From contig NZ_CP012201.1 of assembly GCF_001191005.1 (NCBI RefSeq), positions 4,774,001 through 4,838,000 on the forward strand: a stretch of DNA of 64,000 nucleotides, written 5' to 3'. A model generated the notes under the pieces. The model saw nothing but the letters and a program-made list of their open reading frames with translations, was not told where the DNA came from and did no database searches. This DNA is from Massilia sp. NR 4-1 (GTDB lineage Bacteria; Pseudomonadota; Gammaproteobacteria; Burkholderiales; Burkholderiaceae_D). Positions 62,184 through 64,000 of the stretch are shown in pieces; position 1 is the first letter of the stretch, and the number at the start of each line of letters is the position of its first letter. The translations under genes were made by a program, and so were the position numbers.

Positions 62184-64000
62184 TCAGGAAACCAGGTCGC
62201 TGGCGGCCATGGTGGCCGCCGTTTCGCCAGGCTGCAGCACGTAGGCCTGGCTTCCGGAAGGCAGCGCCAGATCGCCTTTGAGCAAGGCGGCGAAGACGGG
62301 CGCGGCGCCGCCATCGTGCGTGGATGCGGCCGCAGGCACGCCATCGCCTGCCCGCAACCGCGCCAGGAAGTCCGCGCTGGATTCGCCTGCAAGCCGCGTG
62401 ATGACGCAATCTTCGCCGCCGCGCAGCCTGACCCGCTGGCCGCGCGCGGCAGCATGCAGCAGGGCCAGTTCATACATCGATGGCCGCACGCCGCTGGCGA
62501 AATACGCCATCAGCGCCGGACAGATCGCCGTGATGGCCGCATTCGAGGAATCGGCGTTGTTGAATTCGAACTCGCCTTTAGAATAGACGTCGAGCCAGTG
62601 CAGGCGCTGCTGCTCCAGATCGAGTACCAGCGGCAGGAAAATGCCGTTCTCGCCCTGCAGGTCGAATTTCAGCTGCACCGTGCGCGGATCGAAGTGCGCG
62701 CCATGCTTGTCGTCGCGCAGCATCAGGCCGGCGAAGGCATGCTCCAGCTCTTCAAACGGCATGCCGCCATAATTGTTGACCACGGCGACGGCGTAGCGGA
62801 TGCCTTCCTGGTGCGCCTGGCCGCAGTCGATATCGACAAACTCAGTCGCCCCGTCCGGATGCCGCGCGCTGCGCAGGTCGCCCGCGCTGCTGGCAATGAG
62901 AGCGCCGTCCCTGCCGGTCAGCTTCAGCTGGTAGTAGGAGCAGACGCCGATATACGTCCAGGCCTCATCGTAAAAGGCGACCGACAGATCAAGGTCGGTG
63001 GTGCGGCCGCCGCGTTCCGGCTCGCACCAATGCAGAAACAGGCGCAGCGTTTTCGGGAATTCGAGATCGATATCGATGGCCGAACCGCGCGGCAACTGGA
63101 TCGCCGAACGGCTGGCCGTTCTTTCGTTGAACGGCGCCATGACCGCATCCAGCGTTTTGTCGATGATGAAATCGTGGTAATGCTCCTTTTGCGCGAAGCG
63201 GCGCAGCAGTTCGCCCTCCACCAGCGCCAAGGCGCGGCCGATGGCGGCCGGCGCCAGGACGGGCCGCTGGTCCGGTCCGAACACGCCCATGGCCGCTTTG
63301 CCCTTGGGCCAGTAGACGCGCGTGGCCGCCGGTGCGCCGCGGGTCGGCAGCAGCGCCGCCAGCGTCAGCAGCACAGGCGTCGCAAAGCGCTCCACCAGGC
63401 GGGCGAAGGTGGTCAGCAGCTGCTCTTCCGCACCGGCATCGCCGCCGGCGATGCGCAGGGCATGGTCGAAGCGGCGCGCCAGTTCGCCGGGGCGTTGCGA
63501 CAACAGGCGCAGCATGCCGCTGCTGTCTTTTTGCAGGGCGCTTTGCTCCAGGCGCGCGTAGTAGCTGCGGAAATGCGGCGCAGGCGTGCCGTCAGGCGCC
63601 TTCTTGCGCACGATGGCGAACGAGTGCGCCACGCCGGGATAGCGCTTCTGGTATTCGTGCGGATGCAGGAATTCTCCCAGCCATACCCAATAGGAGCGAT
63701 GGCGCAGCATGTCTTCCGTGCGCGATTCGGGGGACAGGCTTTCCAGATGGGCGAGCAGGGCGCGCCGCAGCGGGCGGCCAAGCTTGCCCAGCTTGAAGCG
63801 CTTGACCTGCTGTGCCACCGGCATGGTCGGGCGCTGCAGCCAGTAGGAGCCTGCGGTGAAGAAGGCCTGGTACTTGGCTATCTTGCGCAGCGCTGCGGTA
63901 TCTCTTTCGTGGAAAATCGTCTGGCCCTGCAGCGCGGGGTCCGCGCCGGAATAGGCCGCCAGCAGGCGCAGGATATCGGTGGCGCTATTGAAGTAGGGCG
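62184..64000 (-). CDS. MXAN_6230/SCO0930-like protein with TerD-type region (partial)
   Basis: The frame stays open to the right edge of the window, so the N-terminus is missing; at least 605 residues are present. The upstream part reads PYFNSATDILRLLAAYSG and FERL-like helical sequence, and the C-terminal third has a TerD-type pattern (DLDLSVAFYDEAWTYIGVCS, GIRYAVAVVNNYGGMPFEEL). I recognise this layout from the MXAN_6230/SCO0930 family, sometimes found with tellurite or stress-response genes. Function is unknown. A methionine at 63824 is internal, since homologous-looking sequence continues before it. Confidence 0.7.
   Translation of the reverse strand, partial: PYFNSATDILRLLAAYSGADPALQGQTIFHERDTAALRKIAKYQAFFTAGSYWLQRPTMPVAQQVKRFKLGKLGRPLRRALLAHLESLSPESRTEDMLRHRSYWVWLGEFLHPHEYQKRYPGVAHSFAIVRKKAPDGTPAPHFRSYYARLEQSALQKDSSGMLRLLSQRPGELARRFDHALRIAGGDAGAEEQLLTTFARLVERFATPVLLTLAALLPTRGAPAATRVYWPKGKAAMGVFGPDQRPVLAPAAIGRALALVEGELLRRFAQKEHYHDFIIDKTLDAVMAPFNERTASRSAIQLPRGSAIDIDLEFPKTLRLFLHWCEPERGGRTTDLDLSVAFYDEAWTYIGVCSYYQLKLTGRDGALIASSAGDLRSARHPDGATEFVDIDCGQAHQEGIRYAVAVVNNYGGMPFEELEHAFAGLMLRDDKHGAHFDPRTVQLKFDLQGENGIFLPLVLDLEQQRLHWLDVYSKGEFEFNNADSSNAAITAICPALMAYFASGVRPSMYELALLHAAARGQRVRLRGGEDCVITRLAGESSADFLARLRAGDGVPAAASTHDGGAAPVFAALLKGDLALPSGSQAYVLQPGETAATMAASDLVS

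Overview
The window is a high-GC chromosomal segment from a betaproteobacterium, most likely Oxalobacteraceae of the Massilia/Duganella/Janthinobacterium group. This is inferred from codon and GC style, from the gene families present (RdgC, GTP-type PckG, tandem M3 peptidases, DUF1857, DUF4404, Porin_4-type porin, MXAN_6230-like protein) and from E. coli-type LexA boxes. It has 54 apparently intact protein genes (one running off the right edge), a few very small ORFs, two tRNAs, one candidate structured RNA and two damaged toxin genes. I see no insertion sequence, prophage, rRNA or CRISPR array.

Region by region. 0-6.7 kb: degenerate HD-GYP protein, DUF1857 protein, Rep helicase, SlyX, ACP phosphodiesterase, an antitoxin next to a truncated ParE-like toxin remnant, and a TMEM175-type channel. 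6.8-11.3 kb: two tandem exported M3 peptidases, each followed by a copy of the same palindromic repeat. 11.3-19.7 kb: DUF4404, a DUF1269-like membrane protein, YgiQ, an RCC1-repeat lipoprotein, and a periplasmic-binding/PAS/GGDEF/EAL sensor. 19.7-22.1 kb: ahpC-ahpF peroxide defence behind a candidate OxyR site. 22.1-24.3 kb: a two-gene ABC exporter and a tRNA-Val/tRNA-Asp unit. 24.4-30.2 kb: oligopeptidase B-like S9 peptidase, an MFS-glycerate kinase operon and an NTF2-like protein. 30.2-35 kb: XRE/MmyB regulator, solute-binding protein, chemoreceptor and porin. 35-45.2 kb: SOS-boxed dinB, rdgC, a methyltransferase, a short asparaginase-like protein, a 2-hydroxyacid dehydrogenase, pckG and an AraC regulator.

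45.2-50.3 kb is the most unusual part: an RNA-repair locus. The RNA ligase gene rtcB is followed, with tight or overlapping junctions, by a 48-residue basic protein, a MoxR-type AAA+ ATPase and a large protein that joins a zincin-like HExxH region to a von Willebrand A domain. Upstream lie a strong sigma70-like promoter, a roughly 177-nt candidate RNA that folds into a long closing stem with internal hairpins, and an intrinsic terminator placed before rtcB. A divergent small gene has its own terminator-like hairpin in its leader. The proposed reading is a ligase working with a AAA+/vWA remodelling pair under leader RNA control; the RNA and the functional link are inference.

50.3-64 kb: a TetR regulator with matching operators before itself and before a small membrane protein/isomerase pair, LysR, GNAT, the divergent uvrA/ssb pair sharing a LexA box, ccdA with a frameshifted ccdB, two divergently transcribed secreted metalloproteases (M4 with DUF4214, and an M12-like enzyme with three exact 60-residue repeats), and the 3' part of a TerD-related MXAN_6230/SCO0930-like gene.
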